DNA of 64,000 nucleotides, from NCBI GenBank assembly GCA_930633525.1, contig CAKNFP010000001.1, forward strand, positions 1,590,001-1,654,000, given 5' to 3'. Numbering within the stretch: position 1 is the first letter of the stretch; the number at the start of each line of letters is the position of its first letter. The stretch comes from Hyphomicrobiales bacterium (GTDB lineage: Bacteria; Pseudomonadota; Alphaproteobacteria; Rhizobiales; Beijerinckiaceae). A program made the translations under genes and the position numbers. The notes below the pieces were generated by a model. It was not told the origin of the DNA and did not search any database. It was given only the letters and a program-made list of their open reading frames with translations. This document shows positions 30,015 through 39,380 of this stretch, piece after piece.

Positions 30015-31514
30015 TCACTCTGTTCGATTGCCTTTTCCGGGCGCATGGCCCAGAGCACGCGTCTGATAGGTGAGGACTTGCTGGCGCGGGCGCCCGTGGA
30101 GCAACTGTGCGTTGTCCGTCACCGCGGCGCTTGCCGTTGAATGGGTCTTGCTCGCGGCTGCGATACCCCAAGTTAACCCCAGCATGAGGTAGAACTGGCG
30201 CCAATGGTCGGTGTCGATCTGAAAGCCCTGGATCGTTATCACGATCAGGGCGGACCAGATGGCGATCGCATGGGATTGCAGGGGGTTGCGCCGGAATACG
30301 GTGCGCCAGGCAACGACCCAGGTCGCCATGATCAGGGTTAAATAGGAAAGGCCGCCGAGCCATCCATAGGATGCAAAGGCATTGATATAGACGCTATGCG
30401 GGTCGGCGTTGAAATGGAAGTGGAAACGCAGCGGCCCGAGGCCATTCACGTGTTCGAGAAGGAGGGGAATGCTGCGCAGCTGGTTGCCGAAGCGGCCTGT
30501 CGTGCCTTCGTCGTAATCCTGTGACAGCGAGGCACGCATGGTGAAGATCTCGCGCACACCGTCGATGGACAGGGCAATACCCAGCATGACGACGAGAACG
30601 GCGACACAGCCAAGCGCATAGACGATCATCAGGCGCCTCTGGGCCAGCGTGGCGCCGGTGACGAAACTGAGGGCGAAGAGGAGCGCCAGCGAGCCGACCA
30701 GATCCGCCCAGGCGCCCCTTGAGAACGACAGGAACAGCGCCAGCAGCGGCACGCTGAGCAGCGCGACCGTCTTCAGGACCCCGCTTCGCCGTTCGATGAA
30801 ACCCTGAACGATATAGACGATGGGGAGCACCATATAGGGACCCATGACATTCGGGTCCTTGAACGTACCGGACGCTCGCCCGTAGACGGTGAAGATGCTG
30901 CCAAGGCCGGCTATGTCGAAATAGCCGAGAAGACTGGCGATGCCGGCAGGCCAGGCGGACCAGATCAGGGCCGATCGTATCGTCTCCAGGCGCCGTTCCG
31001 GTTCGTGTGTGAGTATTGATGCGAAAAAGACGGATGTCATCGCGAGATAGATCGAGATGACGATGAACATGACGCTGCGGCTTTCATCGAGGTAGGGCAT
31101 CAGCGCAAAAGCCCCGCCCATGTTGAACAGCGTCAACAGAACGATCATCGGTGCCGCGCTGGCAGGAATCCGAAAGCCGATGAGCAGCGCGACCAGGAGC
31201 GTGAGCGGAAAGAGCAGCTCATACAGGGATGGTTCGATCAGGACGAACGCACCGGCGAAGACGAACAGCCAAAGGGCGAGACTATCGAGGCGCGCCAACG
31301 AGACGCGCAGACCACGGGGGCGCCGCGTCCCATTCTGACGGGCAGCCGCGCCCATTTCCCATGTGTGCTGATCGGCGCCGCTTGCTTTGGCTATTGGGTG
31401 AGCCTGGGCCATGGTTCCGTCGGCAGGGGCTGCGGGGGACGGGAGCGCTGCACGGTAGGCGTGGCTCCCGCATGGCGAGCCACGGCCGTCTGCCTGTCCA
31501 GCCTGAGCGCGCAT
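30015..31514 (-). CDS. O-antigen ligase/polymerase family membrane protein (Wzy_C)
   Basis: A 499-residue inner-membrane protein with about 11-12 hydrophobic segments from residue 75 on. It has Wzy_C/WaaL family features: GTFKDPNVMGPYM, SFSRGAWADL and a large loop with DPHSVYINAFASYGWLGG. The ATG at 31514 lies 4 bases after the stop of the sugar-phosphate transferase gene. The first 70 residues are polar and poorly family-like, so a later start such as 31415 is possible. It probably polymerises the repeat unit of the polysaccharide made by this locus, comparable to HfsC/HfsI of Caulobacter. Confidence 0.85.
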   Translation of the reverse strand: MRAQAGQADGRGSPCGSHAYRAALPSPAAPADGTMAQAHPIAKASGADQHTWEMGAAARQNGTRRPRGLRVSLARLDSLALWLFVFAGAFVLIEPSLYELLFPLTLLVALLIGFRIPASAAPMIVLLTLFNMGGAFALMPYLDESRSVMFIVISIYLAMTSVFFASILTHEPERRLETIRSALIWSAWPAGIASLLGYFDIAGLGSIFTVYGRASGTFKDPNVMGPYMVLPIVYIVQGFIERRSGVLKTVALLSVPLLALFLSFSRGAWADLVGSLALLFALSFVTGATLAQRRLMIVYALGCVAVLVVMLGIALSIDGVREIFTMRASLSQDYDEGTTGRFGNQLRSIPLLLEHVNGLGPLRFHFHFNADPHSVYINAFASYGWLGGLSYLTLIMATWVVAWRTVFRRNPLQSHAIAIWSALIVITIQGFQIDTDHWRQFYLMLGLTWGIAAASKTHSTASAAVTDNAQLLHGRPRQQVLTYQTRALGHAPGKGNRTE

Positions 31515-31518
31515 GGGC

Positions 31519-33036
31519 TCAATAGGCGTTCTCCGTGGAGAGCAACGCAAAGGGGGTACGGGCCAGGATATAGAGGTCGAAGAGCACGGACCAGTTCTCG
31601 ATATAGAAAAGGTCATGCTCGACGCGCCGCTGGAGCTTCTCCTCGGTATCGGTTTCGCCGCGCCAGCCATTGATCTGCGCCCAGCCCGTTATGCCGGGCT
31701 TCACGCGATGGCGCGCGAAATAGCCATCGACCACCTTGTCATAGAGCCGGTTCTCGGCCTTGGCCTTGACCGCATGCGGGCGCGGACCGACCAGCGAGAG
31801 ATCGCCCTTGAACACGACGTTGAACAATTGCGGCAGTTCATCGAGCGAGGTCTTGCGGATGAAACGTCCGACCCGGGTCACGCGGGGATCTCCCTTTGTG
31901 ACGAGCCGGGCGGCATCGGCATCGGACTGATCGACATACATCGAGCGGAATTTGAAAACCTCGATCAGCTCGTTGTTAAAGCCGTATCGCTTCTGGCGAA
32001 AAAGGATGGGGCCGCGCGAGTCGAGCTTCACCGCGATCGCGGTCGCGGCGAGCACGGGTGAGAGCAGGATGATCAGAAGGGTTCCGACAAATTTGTCGAA
32101 CAGCCATTTCAGAACCAGATCCCAGTCGGCGATCGGCTTGTCAAACACGTCGAGGACCGGCACGGCGCCAATATAGGAATAGGCGCGCGGACGCAGTCTC
32201 AGCTTGTTGCGATGCGCTGCGAGCCGGATGTCGATCGGCAGCACCCATAGCTTGCGCAACATGGAAAGCAGACGATCCTCCGCCGTGATAGGTAGCGTGA
32301 AGATGACGAGGTCGAGATGCGCGCGCCGGGCAAATTCGACCAGGTCGCTCACATTGCCGAGCTTGGGATAGCCGGCGACGATATCGGGTGACCGTTCGTC
32401 ATTGCGGTCATCAAAGACGCCGCATATGCGCAGGCCCGTGTCCGGCTGGGCATCAAGCGCGCGGATAAGTTCTTCCGCCGCAGGCCCCCCGCCGACAATC
32501 GCCGTGCGCCGGTCGAGCCGTCCCGCCCGGGTCAAGGCCTTCACGGTATAGGACAGGATGGCACGTCCCATGGCCAGGAGGATGAGACCGACAACAAACC
32601 AGCTCGCGAGCCAGACGCGCGAGAAATCCTCGCCGCGCTTGGCGAAGAAGAGGGCGGCCATCAGGATGAGGAAGATCCCGCACCATCCCCCGAGAAGGCG
32701 CAGCCCCTGGGTGACCATCGCGCGAAAAGAGCTGATGTGGTAAATCCCGAGCGCCTGGAACACGATGACCGTGAGCATCGCGATGGCGAGGATCGTGAAG
32801 CCGTGGATGATCGGGAACTGGCTGCCAGGCTTCAGATAAAGGGCGTGCACGGCAAGGCCGGTAACGGCGACGATCGCGAAATCCACGACGCGCGCTATTC
32901 CCGCCAGAACAACCGGAGAATAGGTTGGCTTCACAGGGCGTGCGGCAATCTCCTCGGCGAGAGGCGTCAGCGGCCGTTCGGCATCCTCCGGAAGGATAGG
33001 CTGCTTGAGAAGATCACGAATATCATAAGTAGGCAT
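31519..33036 (-). CDS. Undecaprenyl-phosphate sugar-phosphate transferase
   Basis: A 505-residue polyisoprenyl-phosphate hexose-1-phosphate transferase (WcaJ/HfsE type) that starts repeat-unit assembly. Four N-terminal membrane helices are followed by a CoA-binding-like domain (about 150-260: AIVGGGPAAEELIRAL, GVFDDR). A re-entrant helix and the catalytic domain follow (FRQKRYGFNNELIEVFKFRS, RVGRFIRKTSLDELPQL, GDLSLVGPRPHA, KPGITGWAQINGWRG). The ATG at 33036 fits the family N-terminus; an in-frame start 48 bases upstream exists. Confidence 0.94.
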   Translation of the reverse strand: MPTYDIRDLLKQPILPEDAERPLTPLAEEIAARPVKPTYSPVVLAGIARVVDFAIVAVTGLAVHALYLKPGSQFPIIHGFTILAIAMLTVIVFQALGIYHISSFRAMVTQGLRLLGGWCGIFLILMAALFFAKRGEDFSRVWLASWFVVGLILLAMGRAILSYTVKALTRAGRLDRRTAIVGGGPAAEELIRALDAQPDTGLRICGVFDDRNDERSPDIVAGYPKLGNVSDLVEFARRAHLDLVIFTLPITAEDRLLSMLRKLWVLPIDIRLAAHRNKLRLRPRAYSYIGAVPVLDVFDKPIADWDLVLKWLFDKFVGTLLIILLSPVLAATAIAVKLDSRGPILFRQKRYGFNNELIEVFKFRSMYVDQSDADAARLVTKGDPRVTRVGRFIRKTSLDELPQLFNVVFKGDLSLVGPRPHAVKAKAENRLYDKVVDGYFARHRVKPGITGWAQINGWRGETDTEEKLQRRVEHDLFYIENWSVLFDLYILARTPFALLSTENAY

Positions 33037-33150
33037 AGGCCGCCTCTTTGCCGGCTCAAGACCAGCGCTGGCCAACGAGCCCATTCACCACGACGTGTGG
33101 CCACGGGGCACTTCGGCACGAATGCCTAATTGATAAGCGTCACGGAAGCT

Positions 33151-34284
33151 TTAACGCCGCAGTTCAGCCCGATGTCGGACGCCGGCATCATAGCCTAACA
33201 GAATACCGTCGACCATGTGGGCGATCAAGAAATGGGCATGGACGTAGTCACGCAGAGCGAGCGCATTCGTCGCCGCGCGATCGGGATCGTCGAGGGTTCT
33301 CGCAATCGCGTCAGCCAGGGCGGGCGGGTCTCCAGGCGGGATGAGCCGCACCCCTGCAGGACCGAAGATCTCTGGTATGCCGCCGACACGGGTCGCGATG
33401 AGCGGCTGCCCGGCCGCGGCTGCCTCCAGGATCACATAGGGGAGGGATTCCGCGCGCGATGGAACGACCATCGCGCGGGCGTCAGCCAACACATGACGGA
33501 TCGGCGATGGTGGCTGCATCGTCACCGTTGAAGCCAGATTGAGCTTGGCGATCTGCGCATGGAAAGCCGCTTCGTCCGGCCCCGCCCCCACGATCAGGAG
33601 CCGCGGAACGGCGTGGCCTCTGTCTCGCAGGAGGGCGATCGCATCCAGCAGGACATCGACGCCCTTCAGGATTCGCAGTTCCCCAATGAACAGAAGATCG
33701 AAGGCGGGCGAAGGGTGCGCGAGGAGTGAGAATTCATCCTCGGACAGGCCGTTGTGAACAACCTTCTCCAATTGTCCGGAGGGGCCGAGGTAGCGGTGAA
33801 ACTGGTCCCGGACGAAGCCGCTTTCAAAGATGAAGAGATCTGTTCGGCGCGCCAGATAACGCTCCGCCGCCATATACAGATGGTGAGCGGGATGCCCTGG
33901 ACCATAGTGAAAGCTGCCCCCGTGGGGCGTATAGACGAGGGCAGGACCACCGGGCCGGCGACTGGCCGCTAGCCGGGCAAACAGACCGCCCTTGGCGCCG
34001 TGGCCATGGATGACGTCGGGACGAAGCTGCCGGGCATGGGCGGCGACCTTGCGAATCGTTGCGAGGTCGCCAAGGCCGGGCAGACGACTCATCGAGACGC
34101 GCTTGACGCTCAGCGACAGAGTGGCCTCAAGCCCGGCAAGCGCCGCATCCGCGCGCGCGCCGCCTGTCGTCGCATCGCAAATGATGCCGACATCATGGCC
34201 TCGCGCGCTTTGGCCGCGCGCCAGATCCATCACATGGCGAAAGAGGCCGCCGACTGGCGTGCGGAAGACATGCAGAATGCGCAC
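33151..34284 (-). CDS. Glycosyltransferase family 4
   Basis: A 377-residue GT-B retaining glycosyltransferase. It begins at a GTG (VRILHVFRTPVGGLFRHVMDLA), typical of GT4 enzymes acting on lipid-linked sugars. The N-domain has DVIHGHGAKGG and the C-domain has LLFIGELRILKGVDVLLDA, VGAGPDE and the E-x7-E motif ESLPYVILEA. It probably adds a sugar to the lipid-linked repeat unit. It is the only recognisable glycosyltransferase in the locus, so others must be encoded elsewhere or the repeat unit is short. Confidence 0.92.
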   Translation of the reverse strand: MRILHVFRTPVGGLFRHVMDLARGQSARGHDVGIICDATTGGARADAALAGLEATLSLSVKRVSMSRLPGLGDLATIRKVAAHARQLRPDVIHGHGAKGGLFARLAASRRPGGPALVYTPHGGSFHYGPGHPAHHLYMAAERYLARRTDLFIFESGFVRDQFHRYLGPSGQLEKVVHNGLSEDEFSLLAHPSPAFDLLFIGELRILKGVDVLLDAIALLRDRGHAVPRLLIVGAGPDEAAFHAQIAKLNLASTVTMQPPSPIRHVLADARAMVVPSRAESLPYVILEAAAAGQPLIATRVGGIPEIFGPAGVRLIPPGDPPALADAIARTLDDPDRAATNALALRDYVHAHFLIAHMVDGILLGYDAGVRHRAELRR

Positions 34285-34378
34285 GGCAGTTCCCCCACCA
34301 TCCGTTGGCGATACACATTGTTGCCCCTCCGGATGAAGGGATCAAGGCTTGAACTTGAGCTGGGTTATTCGGCCGCCC

Positions 34379-34942
34379 TCAGAACCAGCGTTCCTTCAGC
34401 ATGATCGTATCGCCGGGTTGCACGGGATAAGTCAGCGGAACGGTGCCGATGACAACCTTGCCGCCCTGCTGGCGGGTGATTTGTACCTCGTTCTGGTCTG
34501 CCCGCGGGGAGAAACCGCCCGCAATGGCGACGGCAGTCTGCACGGTCATGCCACTGACGAAGGGATATTGTCCAGAGCTCTGCACCTCACCCAGAATGAA
34601 GAACGGCCGGTATGTATCAACCTCAACCGTGACACGCGGCTCGCGCAAATAGCTGGCGCGCAGTTTCTGCTCGATGAGCTTGGCGAGGTCCTGGGTCGTT
34701 CGTCCGGTGGCGGGGATCGTGCCGACAAGCGGCATCGTGATGCGGCCCTGCGCGTCCACCGTGTAGATGTTCGAGAGGTTGTCCTGGGAGAATACGATCA
34801 CGCGAAGCCTGTCACCCGGTCCAAGCGTATAGGGCTGAGATGGCAGAGCGCGAAAGACCTCGACGGCGGGTTGACGTTGCGCGCAAGCTGCGCAGGCGAG
34901 GCCAATAAAGAGGGCATAAACAAGCGAATGTGTGCGCGCCAT
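34379..34942 (-). CDS. Outer-membrane polysaccharide export protein (Wza/HfsD type)
   Basis: A 187-residue secreted protein with a Poly_export domain (YTLGPGDRLRVIVFSQDNLSNIYTVD... IEQKLRASYLREPRVTVEV) and one SLBB-type domain (FFILGEVQSSGQYPFVSGM). The N-terminus is a signal with cysteines at LACAACAQ; the lipobox is imperfect, so lipidation is likely but not certain. It is shorter than E. coli Wza and lacks an evident C-terminal barrel helix, like the smaller exporters of alphaproteobacteria. It is divergent from the co-polymerase gene. Confidence 0.9.
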   Translation of the reverse strand: MARTHSLVYALFIGLACAACAQRQPAVEVFRALPSQPYTLGPGDRLRVIVFSQDNLSNIYTVDAQGRITMPLVGTIPATGRTTQDLAKLIEQKLRASYLREPRVTVEVDTYRPFFILGEVQSSGQYPFVSGMTVQTAVAIAGGFSPRADQNEVQITRQQGGKVVIGTVPLTYPVQPGDTIMLKERWF

Positions 34943-35116
34943 GATCTTGCTGCTGTTAATGCTGCACTGCACGGTAGCCTCGCATGGTTAATAAAGAATT
35001 AGCGGGCGGGCCCTGCGTGGGCCCTTTTGACGATCGGCACGCGATGGGTGCGGTCTTAACCCTACAGCAACCAAGAAGTGATTTTCTTTCGGCGCAAAAC
35101 ATGCGTGGGTGAGCCT

Positions 35117-37270
35117 ATGTCGAAGTTCTTTGGCGCCGGTGCAGCAGACAGGGACGCTGTTTCGCGGCCGGTGGACGACCTTGATGTGGGGCAGGTCTGG
35201 CGCGCCGTTGTGGCGCGGCGGCTGTGGATCATCATACCCACCCTGTTGGCTTGCATCGGTGCGGCGGTCGCCGTCAATCTGCTGGCTCCGCGCTACACAG
35301 CGGAAACCCGGATCTTCCTGCAGAACGGGGACAACTTCTACACCCGACCCGGCGGGGCTCCAGAGTTACAGGGGCAGATTGATGGTGAGGCTGTGCAGAG
35401 CCAAGTGCAGCTGATCATGTCGCGGGATCTCGCGCGTGATGCCATCCGCAAACTCGACCTGGTCAACAATCCCCTGTTCAACAATACTGATGCCGCGGTC
35501 GGCCTGGTCCGCGGCCTTATGAACGCGGTCGGCATCAAGAGCCAGGCGCCTGCGGGCAATTCCGAAGAGCGGGCGCTTGATAAATTCGCTGAGCGGCTGC
35601 AGGTTTTCCAAGTGGGGAAATCGCGCGTGCTCGCCATCGAGTTTACCTCGGAGGATCCCGACCTCGCGGCGCGCATCGCCAATACGGTTGCCGAACTTTA
35701 CATCGGCTTGCAGCAGACGGTGAAACAGGAGGCTGCCCGGTCTGCCTCCGAATGGCTCGCCAGCAATATCGAGCCACTGCGCAAGCGCGTAGCCGAGGCG
35801 GAGGCGCGCGTTGAGGATTTTCGCGCCAAGACGGGCCTTTTACTCGGAAGCGGAACGGCCACCCTGCCGACACAGCAACTGGCCGATCTGTCCTCGCAGC
35901 TCGCCGCGTCGCGCACTACGCAGTCGGACGCGCAGGCGAAGGCGAAGATGATCCGTAGCATGCTGGGGGCGGGCAATCTTCTCGAGATTCCGGAAGTCGC
36001 AAACAACGATCTCGTGCGCCGGCTGACGGAGCAGCGCATTGCGCTGCGGACCCAGCTCGCGCTGGAATCGCGCAACCTTCTTCCCGAGCATCCGCGCATC
36101 AAGGAGTTGAACGCCCAACTCACCGACCTCGACAGCCAGATCCGCATGGCCGCGGAACGTGCCGTCCGCGCTTTTGAAAGCGATGCGCGCCTCGCGGGAT
36201 CGCGGGTGGAGAGTCTGGTCGCTGCGATCAATACGCAGAAGCAGGTCGCGGTCGACGCCAACGAAAATGAGGTGAAACTCAGGGCGCTGGAGCTTGATGC
36301 ACGCAGTGAGCGAGAGCAGCTGGAAGGCTTTCTCGCCAAGTATCGCGAGGCCCAGGTGCGGGACAGCCGTGATGCCGCGCCAGCCGACGCGCGTATCGTT
36401 TCGAGAGCGGTCGCGCCGAGCGCGCCGACCTTCCCCAAGAAGGTTCCGATCATTCTGATCGCCACGCTTGCGACCTTCGCGCTGACATCCGTCGGTGTGC
36501 TCTCTCTGGAGCTGATTTCCGGCCGGGCCACGGTTGCGCGTGAGGAGGAGAGCTATGGCCCCGTGCCGCAACCGATGACTAAAGCGACGCAGGAGCCCTT
36601 CCTGACTTTGCCGGCGCCTATCGACGCGGAATTCCGAGATGTCGTCGCGCCAGCGGCCATGTCCCCGGAAGCCCCGCCCGACAACGCGGGTAGCAGCTTC
36701 GATGTCATCTTATCGAAGCTGGCTCTGCCGGAGCACAAGGAGAGGGGGCGGCGGCTGTTCGTCGCGGAAGCCATCGTCGCCGTGGGCAATACCGACATGG
36801 CACGGGCCTTGGCGCGCCACCTGTCTCGCAATGCGCGGACGGTGCTCATCAATCTCGTCGCTGACAAGGACGTGGGTTTCGAGGAGCCCGGTTTGACCGA
36901 TCTCGTCACCGAGCGTGCGGGCTTTTCCGAGGTGCTCGGGCGCGAGGCTGGTTCGCGCTTGCATGTGGTCGCCCACGGCACGCAACCGTCCGAGGTGCTG
37001 GTTAGCGACCCAGACGCTGTTGCCTTGTCACTCTCGGCGCTCGATCAGACCTACGAGTGGGTCGTATGCGGTCTGTCGCCCGGGCTGGACCCTGCGATCC
37101 TTGGCGCCTTCGCAAGCCGTACGGACGGCTCCATTCTGGTCGCCCGCGAGGGGGAGGACGAGGAGGCGACCTTGAGCGCGTACCAGAACCTGCAGGATCT
37201 CGGGGCCCAGAACATCGTTGTCGCGGTGACGCCGGTAGAGAACGACGGCCCCCTGCATCGCGCCGCTTGA
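35117..37270 (+). CDS. Polysaccharide co-polymerase (GumC/Wzc type) with degenerate kinase domain
   Basis: A 717-residue inner-membrane protein. A Wzz domain begins around residue 20, with helix TM1 at about 34-54. A long periplasmic coiled coil (about 190-430) and TM2 (VPIILIATLATFALTSVGV, about 443-465) follow. The C-terminal 170 residues have the layout of a bacterial tyrosine kinase, but Walker A reads AVGNTDMARALA without the Lys, Walker B lacks its Asp (WVVCGLSPG) and no Tyr cluster is present. It therefore probably controls chain length and export without kinase activity, like HfsA joined to HfsB. Confidence 0.9.
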   Translation: MSKFFGAGAADRDAVSRPVDDLDVGQVWRAVVARRLWIIIPTLLACIGAAVAVNLLAPRYTAETRIFLQNGDNFYTRPGGAPELQGQIDGEAVQSQVQLIMSRDLARDAIRKLDLVNNPLFNNTDAAVGLVRGLMNAVGIKSQAPAGNSEERALDKFAERLQVFQVGKSRVLAIEFTSEDPDLAARIANTVAELYIGLQQTVKQEAARSASEWLASNIEPLRKRVAEAEARVEDFRAKTGLLLGSGTATLPTQQLADLSSQLAASRTTQSDAQAKAKMIRSMLGAGNLLEIPEVANNDLVRRLTEQRIALRTQLALESRNLLPEHPRIKELNAQLTDLDSQIRMAAERAVRAFESDARLAGSRVESLVAAINTQKQVAVDANENEVKLRALELDARSEREQLEGFLAKYREAQVRDSRDAAPADARIVSRAVAPSAPTFPKKVPIILIATLATFALTSVGVLSLELISGRATVAREEESYGPVPQPMTKATQEPFLTLPAPIDAEFRDVVAPAAMSPEAPPDNAGSSFDVILSKLALPEHKERGRRLFVAEAIVAVGNTDMARALARHLSRNARTVLINLVADKDVGFEEPGLTDLVTERAGFSEVLGREAGSRLHVVAHGTQPSEVLVSDPDAVALSLSALDQTYEWVVCGLSPGLDPAILGAFASRTDGSILVAREGEDEEATLSAYQNLQDLGAQNIVVAVTPVENDGPLHRAA

Positions 37271-37332
37271 GGGCGTATGCGCGCCCCGTGACGGCGGGCC
37301 GCATCCTCCGGCTCTCTTCTTCGACCTGGATG

Positions 37333-37357
37333 ACTGGCGCCATAAGGCGCCAGTTTC
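37333..37357 (+). terminator. Terminator of the co-polymerase gene
   Basis: ACTGGCGCC-ATAA-GGCGCCAGT is a perfect 9-bp stem with a 4-base loop, followed by TTCGTT. It ends the transcript before the cupin gene. Confidence 0.75.
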
Positions 37358-37454
37358 GTTGTGCAATGGGCGAGTTTTATCTGGCGTTTAGCGCAAATTT
37401 GCGAGAGAACTTCCCCTTATCTTGTTGAAATCAATCGATAACGGGTGGGGAACG

Positions 37455-37910
37455 ATGGCGCATTCGGGCAAGTTCAGCGCTTGCGTATTAGGTGGGATTG
37501 CGGCTGCACTCTTGGCCATCAGTCCCGCGCGAGCCTTCGATAACCACAGTTCCGCCATTCCGGGCGTCGTCGTGACGCCGTTGCTTGCGACGACGACCAC
37601 CGCGAGCGGTCAGCCTATCACGCTGCCAAAAGGCAATGCGGAGGTCATCGTCTCCACCTTCGACATCGCGCCAGGCGCCACGCTGCCGGTCCACAAGCAT
37701 CCCTTTCCACGCTATGCCTATGTGCTCGCTGGGGATCTGCGTGTCACCAACACTGACACTAACAAGAGCGATGACTACAAAGCGGGTGATTTCATTGTCG
37801 AGATGATCGGGCAATGGCATCAGGGCACGAATATCGGTGCGCTGCCCGTCAAGCTGCTGGTGATCGACCAGGTCGACAAAGGTTCCGCCAATACCGTTCT
37901 GCGCGATTGA
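37455..37910 (+). CDS. Secreted cupin-domain protein
   Basis: A 151-residue protein with a signal peptide (cleavage near ISPARA) and one cupin barrel. Motif 1 is VHKHPFPRYAYVLAGDLRVT (metal-binding HxH) and motif 2 is YKAGDFIVEMIGQWHQGTN with the last His. The ATG at 37455 follows GGTGGGGA. It lies inside the polysaccharide locus but has its own transcription start region. The substrate is unknown; a sugar-modifying or regulatory role is possible. Confidence 0.8.
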   Translation: MAHSGKFSACVLGGIAAALLAISPARAFDNHSSAIPGVVVTPLLATTTTASGQPITLPKGNAEVIVSTFDIAPGATLPVHKHPFPRYAYVLAGDLRVTNTDTNKSDDYKAGDFIVEMIGQWHQGTNIGALPVKLLVIDQVDKGSANTVLRD

Positions 37911-37937
37911 GCTGGGTGCGCCCGGCTGGGTGCCGGA

Positions 37938-39155
37938 TCAGGTCAATCTCCGGCGTACGCGCTCCAGAAGAGCTTTGGCCCAGGGCGTCTGTTTCACCCA
38001 TCGCTTGGCGGCGCGTAGTCCGCCGTCAGCCAAACCATAGGCCTGTCCCTTGAGGCTCACCGGCATGTATGTGTCCATGAGCTCTTCGATCTTGTCGCAG
38101 ACCACGAGCTTGTATGGGGCTTCTCCCACACCGAGATCGAAAGTTGCGAGGCCGCGTCGGCACTGGGTCTCGATCACATAGGTCAGCAGGAGATCACCGG
38201 GGCTCGCCTTGATGACGTCATCTTCCGTGCTGAAGGAATTGAACATCCCGCAGAAGCGAGTGCCCGCGCTCGTACCGCCGAAGGTCGCGATGATCCGGTC
38301 TCCGACCAGCAAGGCATAGAGCTCGATTGCCGGTTCTCGATTGCCGATCCTCTCGCTTCCGCACTGCAGGAAGGCAATCGCGGCGGGATCGGCGAAGGGA
38401 TTGTTGATGTGCTTCTGTTGGAAGCGCAGGCCCTTCTGATCAAGAAAGGCGTCGAGAACCTTTGCCGCTTCCGCGGGATCCTCGACCCGCCGATAATCCA
38501 GAACACCTATCTCCGAGAGGCGCCGTTCCTTCTTGCGCATCTTCTTGCGCGTCTCCCCGCCGTGCAACACATGCGCGGTCTTGTCCGGGGGAAAGTCGAG
38601 GTTCCGCTTGAAGCCCGGGCTCGGGCTGCGATGTCCGCCGAGATTGACGAACGGATTTGGGGTGCCCTGCCAGTCCGCGGGCTGGTTGGAGAAGGCAAAT
38701 ACGTCGATCGTGCCGGCCGTTCGCGCGATCTCATGCAGGATGTGCAGGCACGCGGCCTTATCGAGCAACGGAAGGGCGGCCGCATCGAACAGCGGCATAT
38801 GGAAATTCGCCTGCTTGCCACCGGGTAGCGTCGCGACGGTGGTTGCGTTGTGGCGGCGGAGCGACAGGGGAAGCAGCAGGACAAGTTCGCCCGCGGTGTC
38901 CTCCACGGTCGCCACGATGAGCGTTTCCGTGTTCGCCTGCCCCAGCGTGTTTGCGTAGGCCATCACCCAATCGACCATTTGATAAGGGGTGCCTGCCGCA
39001 CGGGTGCCGAATTCACGCCAGAGGTCGACGATCGCCCCGACATCGCGATGGATCCTGACGGGGCCAAGCCTCCGCGTCGCGGTTGGGGCAAGGCTGACAT
39101 CCTGGCGAAGAGCGGTGTTCGTCATCGCGGCCCCTTCGCTCGGCATGCTGCTCAT
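37938..39155 (-). CDS. CelD/BcsL-family acyltransferase (GNAT fold, HfsK-like)
   Basis: A 405-residue cytoplasmic protein with the GNAT_6 (BioF2-like) fold of CelD/FemAB relatives. Visible markers are VHLWREFG-like start helices, HVLHGGETRKKMRKKERRL, the substrate-binding block ALLVGDRIIATFGGTS, and TFDLGVGEAPYKLVVCD. The family transfers acyl groups in exopolysaccharide and cellulose loci; HfsK has this role in Caulobacter holdfast. Starts at 39155 and 39125 are both plausible; the second has the better ribosome site (GAAGGGG). Confidence 0.85.
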   Translation of the reverse strand: MSSMPSEGAAMTNTALRQDVSLAPTATRRLGPVRIHRDVGAIVDLWREFGTRAAGTPYQMVDWVMAYANTLGQANTETLIVATVEDTAGELVLLLPLSLRRHNATTVATLPGGKQANFHMPLFDAAALPLLDKAACLHILHEIARTAGTIDVFAFSNQPADWQGTPNPFVNLGGHRSPSPGFKRNLDFPPDKTAHVLHGGETRKKMRKKERRLSEIGVLDYRRVEDPAEAAKVLDAFLDQKGLRFQQKHINNPFADPAAIAFLQCGSERIGNREPAIELYALLVGDRIIATFGGTSAGTRFCGMFNSFSTEDDVIKASPGDLLLTYVIETQCRRGLATFDLGVGEAPYKLVVCDKIEELMDTYMPVSLKGQAYGLADGGLRAAKRWVKQTPWAKALLERVRRRLT

Positions 39156-39380
39156 GGCGATCCCATCCTGTGCTGAAAACTTCCACATCGACCCCGCCTG
39201 TCGTGGTCAAGTGACAACGGCCCCATGCGGAGGTAACGAGGGAGGAGAGCGGCGTCAATTGATGCTTGTGAAAGCGGTTAGCGGACGTGAAATCAGCCCC
39301 AGCCCGTGGATCCTGTTGCCTCGACAAGATTGGATCAATCTTTCTCGCTCATGGTGCGGGCATGACAGGGGGGAGATGAC

